From Tribonema minus (lineage: Eukaryota; Sar; Xanthophyceae; Tribonematales; Tribonemataceae): a DNA stretch of 64,000 bases. The notes below the pieces were generated by a model. The model saw nothing but the letters and a program-made list of their open reading frames with translations. It searched no databases and was not told where the DNA came from. Where the stretch lies: contig JAFCMP010000257.1 in NCBI GenBank assembly GCA_017506865.1, positions 868,001 through 932,000 of the forward strand. The letters are read 5' to 3'. Below, piece by piece: positions 56,451-64,000 of this stretch. The translations under genes were made by a program, and so were the position numbers. How positions within the stretch are numbered: the first letter of the stretch is position 1; the number at the start of each line of letters is the position of its first letter.

Positions 56451-59400
56451 GCGTTCAACGATTTGGCCAGTAGGGCGGACGCACGCAGAACTATATCACT
56501 ATGCTTGGCTGACACAAGCTGGCAGCTTGCCACCTCCACAGGAGTGAGCTTCTGAGAAAAGCCCAATGATCCTGTGCCTCGTTATAGTCAGAACCAAGCC
56601 GGTATGGCACAAAGCCGGCAATAAAGCCGGTAAGCCGGTTGCCTTGTCTCGACCGGCTAAGCCGGTGAAAGCCGGGCGGTGAGCCCTCACTCAAGCCGGA
56701 TAGCCGGTCGGTGGGACCGGCTCAACCTTAGAGCACCTCGCAAGGTGGACGGCTGCTTTCTGCAAGAGACTATGCTCACCGGAGGGGGGGGGGGGAGGGG
56801 GGAGGCCCAGCTGAAAGGGAAAAGTAGATGGGCACTATCATGAAGCAGGTGAATCAGACTCAGAGCACATCGCCAGAGCAGATCGCCTGCACACTACCCG
56901 AGGAGACCTGCGGCCGCACGATGTCGTGGGACACCGCGCACTGTAAGCACAGATTGCACTCTACCTGGCGAGTCTGACTCGTGCGCCATACTCAATGACT
57001 CAATGACTCTGACTCACAGCGATGCCGGGACACCGCGCTTTGCAAGAGAAACTTGCACTCCACTCGCACAACGTGCCCTTCACTCAACGCCTGCAGTACG
57101 CGTAGTCACGCGAGTAGAGTAAGCACCTGAGGAGGCCCTGCAGCCTCAGGTAGTCGCGGCGCGCCGGCGCCCCGCGCGCTGTCCGCATGACATGGGCGCA
57201 CACGCCGCGGCACAGCAGCTCCAGGTACGCGTACACGTACAGTTCACTGGGGTCGCCCTCACCCAGGCGCACGGGTGCCCACTCGATGGTGCGCGCGGGG
57301 AGCTCCAGCAGGGGGCGGCCGTCGAGGTATTTCTGGGGGGCAGGGGGGGCGGGGGGACGGGAAAAGGGTGGTGAATGGGGGCGTTATCAGCTGATGGATG
57401 ATGATGAGCATTATGTTATGAGTTCACATGTCGAAAGGTACGTAGAGGACTGGTGAGCTCATTGAGATGTTTAACATGACCCTCCTGCCGCGATCGTCCT
57501 CACCAAGGTGGGAAAACAGGGCCGACACTGAGGGCGCAATGAAGCTAGTCATAAGCTGAATAAATAAAAAACCTAGAGCTGAGCTCTACGAACTGTTGAT
57601 TCGTTTTCATAAAAAAATGCCAGTGGGCTGCCATTCAGATGTATCTCGTATTGGGCAGGCAGGCGTCTGGGCAAGGATCTCAGGCTCAGGTAGAGTACTG
57701 ACCCTATTTGACACCATTTTGTTCAAGGCGAAGTCTAGTGGACTCATTACGTGCGAGATGACACAAAGGAAGGCATTCGGTTGCACCTTCGCGTACATAC
57801 ATATTGATGTCGCCATTACGAGCTCGTACACTACAGCCGTATATGACCACTTAAAGAGAAATTGACAGTCTTAAGTATGTGCAGTGAAGAACTTGGTGTT
57901 TATTTACAGCTGCATATATAGCTGCCTCTGCTGTGCCGCATGAACGTCGTCTCCACGAGAGCGCGCTCACGAGCGGCAGCGCGTCGCTGCAGTAGCGCTC
58001 AACCTTCAAGCAAAACCCACAGCTATGATAATGTGTCTACCTCAAGAGGTTTCCTAGGACTTGGACAAACTAGAGTTACAGGCCGCATACCTGCCCCTTG
58101 CTGTGGCGCATGGACGTCGTCTCCATGAGGCACTCACGAGCGGTAGCGCGTCGCGGCGGCGGCCCTCAAACTTCACAAATTTACAGGCCATACTGCTGTG
58201 ACTATCTGCAACAACTACAGGAAAAAAAGTTCACACTCCTGTGACTACTGCAACAATGACAGGACATGAAATGAATTAGAAAATACAGGCTGCATACATA
58301 CATACCTGCCCCTTGCTGTGGCGCATGGACGTGATCTCCACGAGTGCGTGCACGAGCGGCGGCGCGTCGCGGCAGCAGCGCTCAAACTTCAAGCAAAGCA
58401 TATTTGTTTGACAACATGTGTCTATTACAGGACTTAAGAAGCAGTAATCACCAGCTGCACACGTACCTGCCCCTTGCTGTGGCGCATGGACGTCGTCTCC
58501 ACGAGCGCACATACAAGATTTGCGAAGTGAAGTACCTCAAGTTGAAGTTTGAGTTTACATCGCATACATACCTGCCCCTTGCTGTGCCGCATGGATGTGG
58601 TCTCGACGAGCGCGTGCACGAGCGGCAGCGCATCGCAGCGGCAGCGCTCAAACTTCAAGCGAAGCATTTTTGCTTGACAATATGTGTCTATTACAAGACG
58701 TGAACAACGTATAACTGCTGACTGCATACATACCTGCCCCTTGCTGTGGCGCATGGACGTGATCTCCACGAGCGCGTGCACGAGCGGCAGCGCGTCGCGG
58801 CGGCGGCCCTCAAAGGGCGCCTGCACCTTCCTCTCCCAGAACCCGTCGTTCTGCAGCGTGAAGGGCCACACGCGGAGGAACGCCAGCTCCCCCGCGAGAT
58901 CTGCAATGCTGCCGGCAAGGGGGGTGCCACTGACCTGATGAAGGGGGGAACAGGGGGGGGGGGTAGGGGGGGCGCAGGAGGGCGGGGTTCAGTACTTAAA
59001 ATGGGGTACAAGGGGTGTTATAAGGGGATGCACTGATTAATAGTGCAACTTGTATGGAAGCATTTCCAAACGTGATTATTTCCTTGCAGCGTTATTTTTG
59101 TGTAACATGTATTTTTTTTGTTGCTTTAACTATTTTACTCTATGCTCAATCTAAAGAATCTTGTCACTTTTTAAATATGGTTTTCCTGGCTTGGATTTGC
59201 TTCCAAACCTTCTAGTGGTGTATATTATTTTTTGATACAACAATGTAGTAACAATTTGCAGGGTGCAATCGATACTCTTTTCTTTCACTTGGTTTATTCT
59301 TTGTTAAAGTTAGGATTTTAATCAATTATCATGCGATAAGTTAGGCCTTCTTTGCGTCGCAGCACTGCTCAGCAGAGCTGGCGCATAGTACCGTTGTCGG

Positions 59401-62400
59401 AGCGGTCGCGCTTAGCAAGAAAAGTACTGACAGGCACGCGTACGAGTATTGAAATACAGATGAGAGCGGCTACAGGTACAAGTTAAACTTGTGCTCTGTG
59501 ACAACGGGTACGTGCATACCTGCAGAACCGGCTACTGCTGATTGCACAGTTTTCTTTGCCTGTTTCAACGGCCGTTTGAGCTGTTGTACCAGATCCTCTG
59601 CAGCAATGACCTGTCATGTATGAAACTACAAGACGTTTGAATCTGGCTTGGGAAGTTGTTCTGTCAAGGCTCGTAAGGCTAGAAAGCCGTGTGTGCCTTA
59701 ACGGCACGAAACACAGGTGCATGTATTGATTCAGATCGAGAAGCATTCAGTAGCTGGCATGCACAATGTATTTGCAGCTTACCAACATGTACATTGTTGT
59801 GGCAGTAGCTCTGGGCCAGCGCAGCGTGGCAGTGAACTTAGAGTCAATGAAACGAATGCTCGCTGTATGCTCGCTATGGGAAGCCACTGCGTCGGAGCCG
59901 AGCCGCTACGGACTGACAGATGACAGCTATGGATTGACAGATGACCTGTTCTCACGTCGGTGCTTGCTCGCAACCGCAACGCATTGCTGTTTGTCATAAC
60001 TTCGGCCCGACCCAACTGCAAAGGACTTACTCTCGAGGAGATCGCGCAGCGTGCGAAGCAGTAGTGCGATCTTTTTTTCGACTTATCAGTTATTAGACCA
60101 GCACAGTCCTTACTCGTTGCCTCACACGACAGGTTACGCGTAAAAGTTATGCCGCGGCCACAGGTATAAGTTGAAACGCGCATCAAAACCTCGTACTCGT
60201 ACGTGTGCCACGGGTGTACGCGCCCTTTCTGCTGCTCAGTATGCTTTGCATCAGCGCTCAGCCACGTGCGCAATTGCGGAAAGCCCCAGTCGCTTGTGGC
60301 ATCGGTCCCGAGATTTGATGCGGAGTTTTGAAAACGCCTAGTGGAATCATGGCCATTGGTTTTACGCAGGGACAGGGGAATGATGCGTCACTTTGGCCGA
60401 CCGCTTATAACTATGCATGTGCACTTTTATGTGCTGGGGCTGAAACACTGCGGAGATCTCTGTGGTCGTTGCTGAATCTGACATGCTCTTCTGTACACAA
60501 AGAAGATGAGTCGTGCGTATGTCAACTTGAACTATGCCGCCGCAGCGACGCCAACCATGCACCGGTGCGCGCCTGGCACATGGGTGGCCTGGCATATGGC
60601 AGCAACGGAGTCATGGGCACTGTTGACCTGTACTTCATCTTCAAGTCAGGATGTATAACTTCAGTCAGCGATGCGTGCTCTTGATGGCCTGACACTCGGC
60701 AGCCACAGCGGTCGTGGGCGCCTTGACTTGCACTTTGACTCGTACCTCAAGTTTAAGCCAGATATTTGAAATTCAATCGATGACGCTCACCATCCATCGG
60801 TGCGTGCTCTTGATGGCCTGGCATACGGCGGCAACGGCGGTCGTGGGCGCCTTGACTTGTACTTTGACTCATAATTCAACTTTGAGCCACATGTTTTAAC
60901 TTCAACCAGTGACGCTCACCATCCATTGCGTGCTCTTGATGGCCTCGCACATCGTAGGTTGACTCACACTTCAATTTCAAGCCAGATATGTGAAATTTAA
61001 TCTGTGACGCTTACCATCCATCGGTGCGTGCTCTTGATTGCCTGGCACATGGCGGCAACGGCGGTCGTGGGCGCCTTAACCTCCTGGCATTCGTCCAAAA
61101 CGCAGCGGTGCCAGTGCATGCTCTTCAGCACCGCGCCGCGCATGCGCAGCGTCTCGTACGTCGTGATGACCACGTTTGCCGTGCTCATGACTGCGATGCG
61201 GACGTTGACATGTAACTGAGTGTAGCCAGTCTGCAATAATCAGAGCTATTGAAGTTGAACTTGAAGCTACAGTTGTGGGTCAGCCCTAGCACCGCGCCGC
61301 ACATGCGCAGCGTCCCGCATGTCGTGATGACCACGTCTGCCGTGCTCATGACTGCGGCGCAGACGTTGCAATTGAGGTTAGCTCTGCGGTGTTCATCACT
61401 GCGGGGCAGATTTGAAGTTACAATTGAGGTTAGGTAGCGTTAGCACCGCGCCGCGCATGCGCATGCGCAGGGTCTCGTACGTCGTGATGACCTCTTCCGC
61501 TGTGCTCATGACTGCGGTGCAGATGTGGACGTTTCAGTTAAGGTTAGCTAGCAGTGCGGATGGTGAGATTACACTTGAGGTTAGCTCTTGCACCAATGCG
61601 TCCGTCGTGCTGCAGCGCAGACATTTGGCATTTGAGTTGAGATCTGCGGTGTTTATCACCGCGAGGCAGATTTTGAAGTGGCACTCGAAATCAGTGCGCC
61701 TTGCACGCACGGCAACTCATGCGGCGTACAACGACGTCCGAGATGCTCATGACTGCAGCACAGCCATTGACATTCAGCCGACGTCAGCTCTGAGGCCATC
61801 ATCATCAGTACCGTCATGTCGCTATATAAGCTGGCCGGTCACCCTAATCAAAACAGGCATTAGTTGACGTCGGACAAGCACATTGAATCAAGCCTTTGTA
61901 TCCCCGGGCTTATATTAATTTGACCCTTATAAGCCACCCTCATATACCACACAATAAGCCCACGCAACTGGCTGTTTGCGGCGTGTACAGAACGGCTTTT
62001 TGTAGTTCAAGTTGTTGTTGAGTTTTGCATGTTTTCGGCCGCACGTGCTCCTGCGCATGCGTACAAAGCTGAAAGAGGCTCAGAAGTGGGCTGCAGACGT
62101 TGGAAGGCAGCGCTGCATCACAGATATCTTCAGGAGGGCACCCCCCTAAGCCACTTGTGCATGCAACAACAGCAACTTCAGTTCAATGAGCAGCACGCGC
62201 CCACATCAACACGAACGGGGTCGGTCGGCTTATATTGAATCCAGCAAATGTATACCCAGGCTTAACAATATACTCCGAATAACCATTGTACTATACGGTG
62301 AAGTATGTGCATACATTGCGTATGTGTAACATACAACTATGCAGCAGCGTCGTTCACCTTCGGCGGTGTCGTAGGTAACCGGCACGGGCGTTGCGGCCAA

Positions 62401-63686
62401 GTCGTGAGCCGCAGCCCCGCAATAATCATGCCGTGCAGCACAATGAAGCATGCCGCATATAAATATGTACTACATGTCAAAGTATGCATATCGCATACAT
62501 GTACATAGCGATTTGCAAACATGAACATATGCAGCAGCAGCGCTCACCTTCGGCGGTGTCGTAGGTAACCGGCACGGGCGTCGGCGCCAAGTCGTGAGCC
62601 GCGTCGGCCAGCACCGCATCCTGCATCTGCTTCACCTGCTGCTTCGACAGGTTCACCGTGGCCCTGCAAAAATGCAGCAAGCGGGGCGGTTTTCTGTTGA
62701 ACTTGATGTTTGCATTGAAGTTCAGCACACATGTTACCTGTTGAACAACAAATTGGACGAGCAAAACAGTGCGTTGGCACGTGCTTGACATGTGCAGTGT
62801 CACTTTGAGCCTCAGCACGTGTGCCCGAGAGGATGTACCGTGAGCAGTGCAGCGGTGCACAAATATGTTTTTATTAGGGTTAGAGTTGGGGATAGGATTA
62901 GGGGTTGCACTGCATCAGCTGCTCCCACTCACCCTGCTGCTCTGTTCTCCTTCTTGCAGTTTAATCTGATATTGACAAAACTGCACTCCGCAGAAACTGA
63001 CAGTATCGAGCTCAGCAAGAGAGCTCTTGCGCGCTTGTGCACCACACTACTCTTGCTGCCGAACATGAAACAGCGGTCAGCCAATCCGCTGTCATTATGA
63101 TTAGGATCAGGGTTAGGATCAGGCTGAGAACACGTCGGCATGCGTTGCTGACTTTGGGTTGGCTGATCATGCACCATGCAGCCGCCACCAGTATATACCC
63201 TTGCTTTTCAATCTATCAGTCCAGATATCAAAACGTGCCACAGTCAGTCACATGCTCTGATTCATGTAGTGCTCTATTTCATGTCGAGACCATCCAGTTC
63301 GACCCATCGCGTGACCGCACCGGCTTGCCTGAAGAACGTTCCATCGCCGAACGGCGCCGGCTGCGGCAGTCCGAACATCACAACAGTCCACAATTACATG
63401 CTCTGACACATGTGGCAAACGCTCACTTCAATTCCATCACGCGACGTCACCGGCTTGCCTGAAGAACGTTCCATTGCCGAACGGCGCCGGCTGCGGGCCC
63501 GCGCCGCCCCTGCGCTGCTCTCTGAACTGACAGACCACGTGAAACTTCATCGGCACGGGCGCGGCGGATTTGAGCGTGCCGTCCTTTGCTGTCTTCGGCT
63601 TGTAGTGCTCTTTGAGGTGATCGCTGAGCCGTGTGTTTGCGGCGCGCGCCATCGCGATCGCTTGCTCGTCCTCCTCGGCATCGTGC
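41377..63686 (-). CDS. SHPRH: SHPRH/Rad5-type SNF2 helicase with RING, 17 exons visible, N-terminus off the right edge
   Basis: SNF2-family ATPase with an embedded RING. SHPRH/Rad5/HLTF proteins polyubiquitinate PCNA and remodel stalled forks in the nucleus. Exons: 63686-63459, 62663-62548, 61190-61015, 58934-58734, 57332-57127, 55914-55773, 54965-54913, 54134-54035, 52522-52388, 51443-51267, 49616-49452, 48601-48515, 47671-47644, 44755-43996, 43582-43396, 42634-42437, 41487-41377. All phases agree: 1022 residues to the stop. Motifs in order: VVITTYETLR; DECQEVK in the DExx position (SHPRH has DEAQMVE); WMVSGTPL; LLELPART; AAVHPSLV; RING CPIC..CVHVYCREC..CPLC; KFVVFS; GLTLTAAS; SRAHRIGQT; acidic C-terminus. 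Walker A must lie beyond 64000. HLTF/RAD5 is the alternative; the diverged DExx box and the long segment between helicase halves favour SHPRH. Confidence 0.8.
42437..42634 (-). CDS. SHPRH: SHPRH-like exon: helicase C motif VI
   Basis: ALSRAHRIGQTHSVRCVIFY carries motif VI (R.HR.GQ), then CAGTLEERLLALRHE. 66 codons, phase 0. Confidence 0.9.
43140..43345 (-). repeat. SHPRH: Donor echoes of the motif V exon
   Basis: 43236-43345 copies about 85 exon bases (AAAGLKVTAASTVYKLEP, FNAADEAQ) with the GTAAAG donor. 43147-43190 copies the last 40. Both also carry GCATATATACATATAAATCA intron sequence. A still more decayed pair lies at 43080-43140. Confidence 0.85.
43396..43582 (-). CDS. SHPRH: SHPRH-like exon: helicase C motif V
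   Basis: CVTISGAVSVARRGAAVTEF, DPSVRVVLLAMGSAAAGLTL and TAASTVYMLEPAFNAADEAQ. The GLTLTAAS motif V and the hydrophobic strands fit SNF2 helicase C. Donor GTAAAG. Two or three donor echoes. Confidence 0.85.
43996..44755 (-). CDS. SHPRH: SHPRH-like exon: RING end, Gly/Lys-rich linker, start of helicase C
   Basis: RRDVNPGDVCELQLDTTEED, then KGKGKGKARASPGG and KGKGKGKGRASP repeats (basic, AT-hook-like but without a clear GRP core), a poly-Gly/Ser run, TLPDLSRAWRAPLGDTD, and REPAAKFVVFSAAAEAL (motif IV). 760 bases, phase 1 to 2. Confidence 0.8.
44756..47643. other. SHPRH: SHPRH-like intron, 2.9 kb
   Basis: Holds the foldback at 46565-47130, telomere-like motifs at 44836, 45147, 45474 and 46888, and palindromic AGTACTCGTAC words at 46155-46270. 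No exon is needed for the frame. Confidence 0.5.
46565..47130. repeat. Foldback (inverted repeat) with ~190-base arms
   Basis: Arm 46570-46775 (GTGATGGTGGAGTATTTC, CGGGAAGTGAGTAAGCGGAT, CTAAGTGTCCAC) is inverted at 46935-47125, with a ~160-base loop holding a telomere-like motif at 46888-46905. Intron between the micro-exon and the 44755 exon. Confidence 0.75.
47644..47671 (-). CDS. SHPRH: SHPRH-like 28-base micro-exon completing the RING
   Basis: CATCAG|CCTACACATG...CTCTGT|GTAAGT codes PTHVPKCPL plus the T of a Cys codon. The next exon starts GC CGC AGG GAC, so the product reads KCPLCRRDV, exactly the last two Cys of a C3HC4 RING. Phases fit on both sides (0 and 1). Confidence 0.8.
48515..48601 (-). 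CDS. SHPRH: SHPRH-like exon: first part of RING
   Basis: 29 codons, VHCPICLGSVVRPCVTMCVH then VYCRECIGA. Supplies six of the eight zinc ligands of a C3HC4 RING. The acceptor is preceded by a long C-rich tract. Confidence 0.85.
49280..49330 (-). repeat. Donor echo of the pre-RING exon
   Basis: AGCCGGCTTTCATGGCGGGC then GATGAG|GTATGT repeats the exon end (MAGDE) about 165 bases downstream. Confidence 0.7.
49452..49616 (-). CDS. SHPRH: SHPRH-like exon before the RING
   Basis: 55 codons, GAIWKHAVASRKQPYIELLL, a Gly/Ser linker, then FQTVYKAMAGDE|GTGCGT, phase 0. One donor echo downstream. Confidence 0.65.
49790..49875. repeat. Two 43-base direct repeats
   Basis: GGTTGTGCACACGCACGGTC and following ACACAAGCACAGACAGAGGC occur twice in tandem in an SHPRH-like intron. 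Confidence 0.85.
49980..50865 (-). repeat. Three donor echoes of the 51267-51443 exon
   Basis: Copies at about 50797-50865, 50308-50372 and 49982-50040. The first two keep GACTGGCCGGGGAGCGCTGTC-type exon ends and GTGC donors; the third keeps an inner part (ASVSGN). Other repeats, including the 50500-50725 element, are lodged between them. Confidence 0.8.
50500..50725 (+). repeat. Dispersed repeat, copy 2 (SHPRH-like intron)
   Basis: Second copy of the 34185-34440 repeat, same orientation, lying between two donor echoes of the exon at 51267-51443. It is followed by TA/CA microsatellite sequence. Confidence 0.7.
51005..51105 (-). repeat. Dispersed repeat, copy 3, inverted and partial
   Basis: Inverted match to the first ~100 bases of the 34185 copy (GGCACTTGCGGCTAACCAC, GCTCTACGATCTCTTGAT). 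With copy 2 it makes an inverted pair around a TA run (50971-51003). Confidence 0.65.
51267..51443 (-). CDS. SHPRH: SHPRH-like exon: linker helix
   Basis: 59 codons, VMTEQEAAAAAESYVAGHLH to ADWPGSAVTK, phase 0. Probably helical linker between the helicase lobes. Three donor echoes downstream. Confidence 0.65.
52160..52242 (-). repeat. Donor echo of the 52388-52522 exon
   Basis: Reads LGFSMLLHASDSGN|GTGAGC against GLSMPLHASDTGN|GTGAGC, including intron bases AGCACCATTGC-like beyond the donor. Confidence 0.8.
52388..52522 (-). CDS. SHPRH: SHPRH-like exon: MRALAATAGLPCPMVW
   Basis: 45 codons, phase 0, MRALAATAGLPCPMVWAALR to LHASDTGN|GTGAGC. Five acceptor echoes upstream and one donor echo downstream. 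Confidence 0.65.
52670..53410 (-). repeat. Five acceptor echoes of the 52388-52522 exon
   Basis: CTGCAG|ATGCGCGCACTGGC-type edges at about 52675-52722, 52855-52905 and 53030-53072, with decayed ones at 53185-53235 and 53345-53402. Each carries 40-60 exon bases with CCTTGCCCCATGG. Period is about 155-180 bases. Confidence 0.85.
54035..54134 (-). CDS. SHPRH: SHPRH-like exon: charged helix
   Basis: Reads GGLNRDTDRTMAMVTEAEIR and RRTELEDMPLKE, a charged helical segment of the linker. The acceptor ATGCAG|GCTTGG gives the right phase and is echoed three times upstream. Confidence 0.55.
54200..54415 (-). repeat. Three acceptor echoes of the 54035-54134 exon
   Basis: Copies of GGAGGGCTGAAC and the preceding acceptor region at about 54203-54235, 54293-54320 and 54383-54412, spacing about 90 bases. 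Confidence 0.65.
54913..54965 (-). CDS. SHPRH: SHPRH-like small exon: VLPPQTVLSRVQ
   Basis: 53 bases with good splice sites (GCGCAG and CAG|GTGAGC) whose phases fit both neighbours. No motif beyond that. Confidence 0.5.
55773..55914 (-). CDS. SHPRH: SHPRH-like exon: LLQKAAVHPSLV
   Basis: In phase 2 the acceptor GCGCACAG|C gives LLQKAAVHPSLVRIQTLDTL, which aligns with the LRQACCHP motif of SNF2 proteins; it ends KKPSDMIP|GTATGT. An AG nine bases later would break the phase. Confidence 0.75.
55998..56727. mobile_element. Candidate insertion bounded by AGCCGGT-rich ends
   Basis: Both ends are built of AAGCCGGT/ACCGGCTT words (55998-56090 and 56595-56725) and are imperfect inverted copies of each other (TGAGCCG..GACCGGCT). 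It splits the tandem unit formed by the 55914 acceptor and its echo at 56735. The interior has a GT microsatellite and no transposase. No certain target duplication. Confidence 0.45.
56411..56449. repeat. (GT)n microsatellite
   Basis: About nineteen GT units inside the AGCCGGT-bounded insertion. Confidence 0.9.
56735..56775 (-). repeat. Acceptor echo of the 55773-55914 exon
   Basis: CATAG|TCTCTTGCAGAAAGCAGC followed by CGTCCACC repeats the true edge CACAG|CCTCTTGCAGAAAGC, with the same G-rich (plus strand) intron next to it. Confidence 0.8.
57127..57332 (-). CDS. SHPRH: SHPRH-like exon: LLELPART
   Basis: KYLDGRPLLELPARTIEWAP matches the SNF2 'pp(R/K)T' segment after the first helicase lobe. 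Then DPSELYVYAYLELLCRGVC and LRLQGLL. The acceptor follows a C-rich tract. Phase 2 donor AG|GTGCTT. Confidence 0.8.
57920..58655 (-). repeat. Five donor echoes of the motif III exon
   Basis: CATACCTGCCCCTTGCTGTG (plus) with CGCATGGACGT..CTCCACGAG recurs at about 58570, 58467, 58305, 58092 and 57930. The first reads DALPLVHALVETTSMRHSKG with GTATGT, almost identical to the true end at 58734. Three copies keep 80 or more exon bases and the donor. Confidence 0.9.
58734..58934 (-). CDS. SHPRH: SHPRH-like exon: motif III SGTP
   Basis: VSGTPLAGSIADLAGELAFL (SNF2 motif III), WPFTLQNDGFWERKVQAPFE and LVHALVEITSMRHSKGQ, phase 0 at both ends. Five donor echoes follow. Confidence 0.85.
59088..59345. 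other. AT-rich island, possible second organelle-derived insert
   Basis: T-rich sequence unlike its GC-rich flanks. One plus-strand frame of about 45 codons is hydrophobic (CIFFVALTILLYAQS, MVFLAWICFQTF) before TAG. The base composition resembles the NUMT at 14995, but I cannot identify the gene. Confidence 0.35.
59360..60280. repeat. Dispersed ~1 kb repeat, copy 2, inside an intron of the SHPRH-like gene
   Basis: Second copy of the repeat seen at 120-1200, with matching short blocks in the same order separated by diverged sequence. It lies in the intron 58935-61014. No long ORF is shared between the copies, so it is probably non-coding or decayed. Confidence 0.5.
60550..60955 (-). repeat. 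Donor echoes of the DECQ exon
   Basis: Copies at about 60785-60850 (KAPTTAVAAVCQAIKSTHRW, donor GTGAGC), 60915-60950 (short), 60670-60725 and 60555-60620 (decayed). All are on the intron side of the true donor at 61015. Confidence 0.85.
61015..61190 (-). CDS. SHPRH: SHPRH-like exon: motifs Ib and II (DECQ)
   Basis: Reads STANVVITTYETLRMRG and WHRCVLDECQEVKAPTTAVA, ending STHRWM before GTAAGC. The DExx box is DECQ rather than DEAH/DEAQ; Asp and Glu, which bind Mg-ATP, are kept. This matches the SHPRH pattern in which TTY, W.R..LDE and P.T..A..CQ follow each other. Echo copies occur on both sides. Confidence 0.85.
61285..61760 (-). repeat. Acceptor echoes of the DECQ exon
   Basis: CCGCAG|TCATGAGCACGGC edges at about 61290-61362 and 61445-61525, followed by VVITT-type sequence. 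Weaker copies near 61600-61625 and 61715-61760 keep GCTCATGACTGCAGCAC. Confidence 0.8.
62345..62412 (-). repeat. Donor echo of the 62548-62663 exon
   Basis: GTTACCTACGACACCGCCGA then AG|GTGAACG, about 190 bases downstream of the true donor, with CACGGGCGT and GTCGTGAGCCGC also shared. Confidence 0.85.
62548..62663 (-). CDS. SHPRH: SHPRH-like exon: ATVNLSKQQVKQMQ
   Basis: Helical ATVNLSKQQVKQMQDAVLAD, then PVPVTYDTAE. Phase 1 donor GAAG|GTGAGC joins to the VVITTYETL exon. Confidence 0.7.
63312..63372 (-). repeat. Donor echo (GC type) of the 63459-63686 exon
   Basis: Repeats GGCGATGGAACGTTCTTCAG|GCAAGC, about 130 bases downstream of the true end. The unusual GC donor is copied too. Confidence 0.85.
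63459..63686 (-). CDS. SHPRH: SHPRH-like exon (first in window)
   Basis: Opens HDAEEDEQAIAMARAAN and contains HLKEHYKPKTAKDGTLKSAA and FHVVCQFREQRRG. It corresponds to the region between ATPase motifs I and II. It ends in a GC donor, TTCAG|GCAAGC, phase 2, joined to ATVNLSKQQ. Echoes flank both edges. Confidence 0.65.
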
Positions 63687-63874
63687 CTGGTGTGAGGGGG
63701 AAGGGAGAGGGAGGCGCGTAATCAATAACTTGAGAAGGTTAACATTAAGGGTGTTGAAGTTGAGGATCAGTGTGTGCTTCAATGGACAGAGCCTGTGCAA
63801 AGAGGGCGCGTTTGTTGGCGTGTGTTGGGCTCATGCAGTCATGTTGATGTAGGGTGAGGTTGGTGTCGTGTTTG

Positions 63875-63932
63875 CGGCGCGCGCCGTTGCGATCGCTTGC
63901 TCGTCCTCCTCGGCGTCGTGCCTGGCGGGGGA
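63875..63932 (-). repeat. Acceptor echo of the 63459-63686 exon
   Basis: CGCCAG|GCACGACGCCGAGGAG, continuing GACGAGCAAGCGATCGC, repeats the true acceptor about 240 bases upstream. The intron CAGTAACTTGAAGTT-like sequence beside it is shared with 63720-63760. Confidence 0.85.
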
Positions 63933-64000
63933 GCCAGGAGCGAGTGCACTCAGTAACTTGAAGTTACAGTTACAAAACAGAGTGTTGAAGTTGAGATTTG

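Noticed and set aside
56908-56940. 33-base SHPRH-like exon reading CAVSHDIVRPQ
   Set aside because: Its phases do not fit either neighbour, its GTCTCC donor is poor, and joining 57127 to 55914 directly gives the expected LLQKAAVHP motif in phase.

Overview
This is a piece of the nuclear genome of a eukaryote, most likely a microalga or another GC-rich protist. It has spliced genes with phase-consistent exons, GC-rich coding DNA with long GCC/GGC runs, interstitial copies of a TTAGGG-type telomere motif, and an inserted AT-rich piece of mitochondrial DNA carrying parts of nad2 and cox3. I cannot name the species. There are no operons, rRNA, tRNA or CRISPR arrays, and I recognise no viral or retroelement proteins.

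Layout. (1) 1352-12747, minus strand: a FANCJ/BRIP1-type DNA helicase with an iron-sulfur cluster. Nine exons join in one open frame, and the C-terminus lies beyond the left edge. (2) 13070-20590: a tandem duplication of a ~3 kb block. Copy A carries the mitochondrial insert; copy B still has the empty site. Each copy holds a hairpin MITE and ends in a CAG-repeat/coiled-coil exon. (3) 21794-22866, minus: a two-exon ankyrin-like protein with an IQ motif. (4) 24888-26365, minus: a two-exon multi-pass membrane protein of unknown family. (5) 27035-37500, plus: three tandem F-box-like genes on ~4 kb repeat units. The first is intact and the other two are broken in exon 2. (6) 41377-63686 and beyond, minus: a very long SHPRH/Rad5-type gene (SNF2 helicase with RING). 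Seventeen exons are visible, encoding 1022 residues in a continuous frame. Its N-terminal part, including the first ATP-binding motif, lies beyond the right edge.

The striking feature is in the introns of the two helicase genes. At about twenty exon edges the neighbouring intron holds extra, same-strand copies of that edge: 25-110 bases of exon together with its splice site. Copies of an exon's 5' end plus acceptor lie upstream of the true acceptor, and copies of an exon's 3' end plus donor lie downstream of the true donor. I call these splice-edge echoes. The largest series has seven echoes at about 95-bp spacing in front of the exon that carries the DEAH box. The same introns have long C-runs (on the coding strand) beside many acceptors, GC-AG introns, telomere-like motifs and a recurrent TTCAACTTCAA-like motif. 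The F-box genes show none of the echoes.

Functionally, the two large genes are both genome-maintenance enzymes: FANCJ acts on crosslinks and G-quadruplexes, and SHPRH/Rad5 acts in PCNA ubiquitination and fork remodelling. The F-box genes probably act in SCF ubiquitin ligases. There is no sign that the genes are co-regulated.
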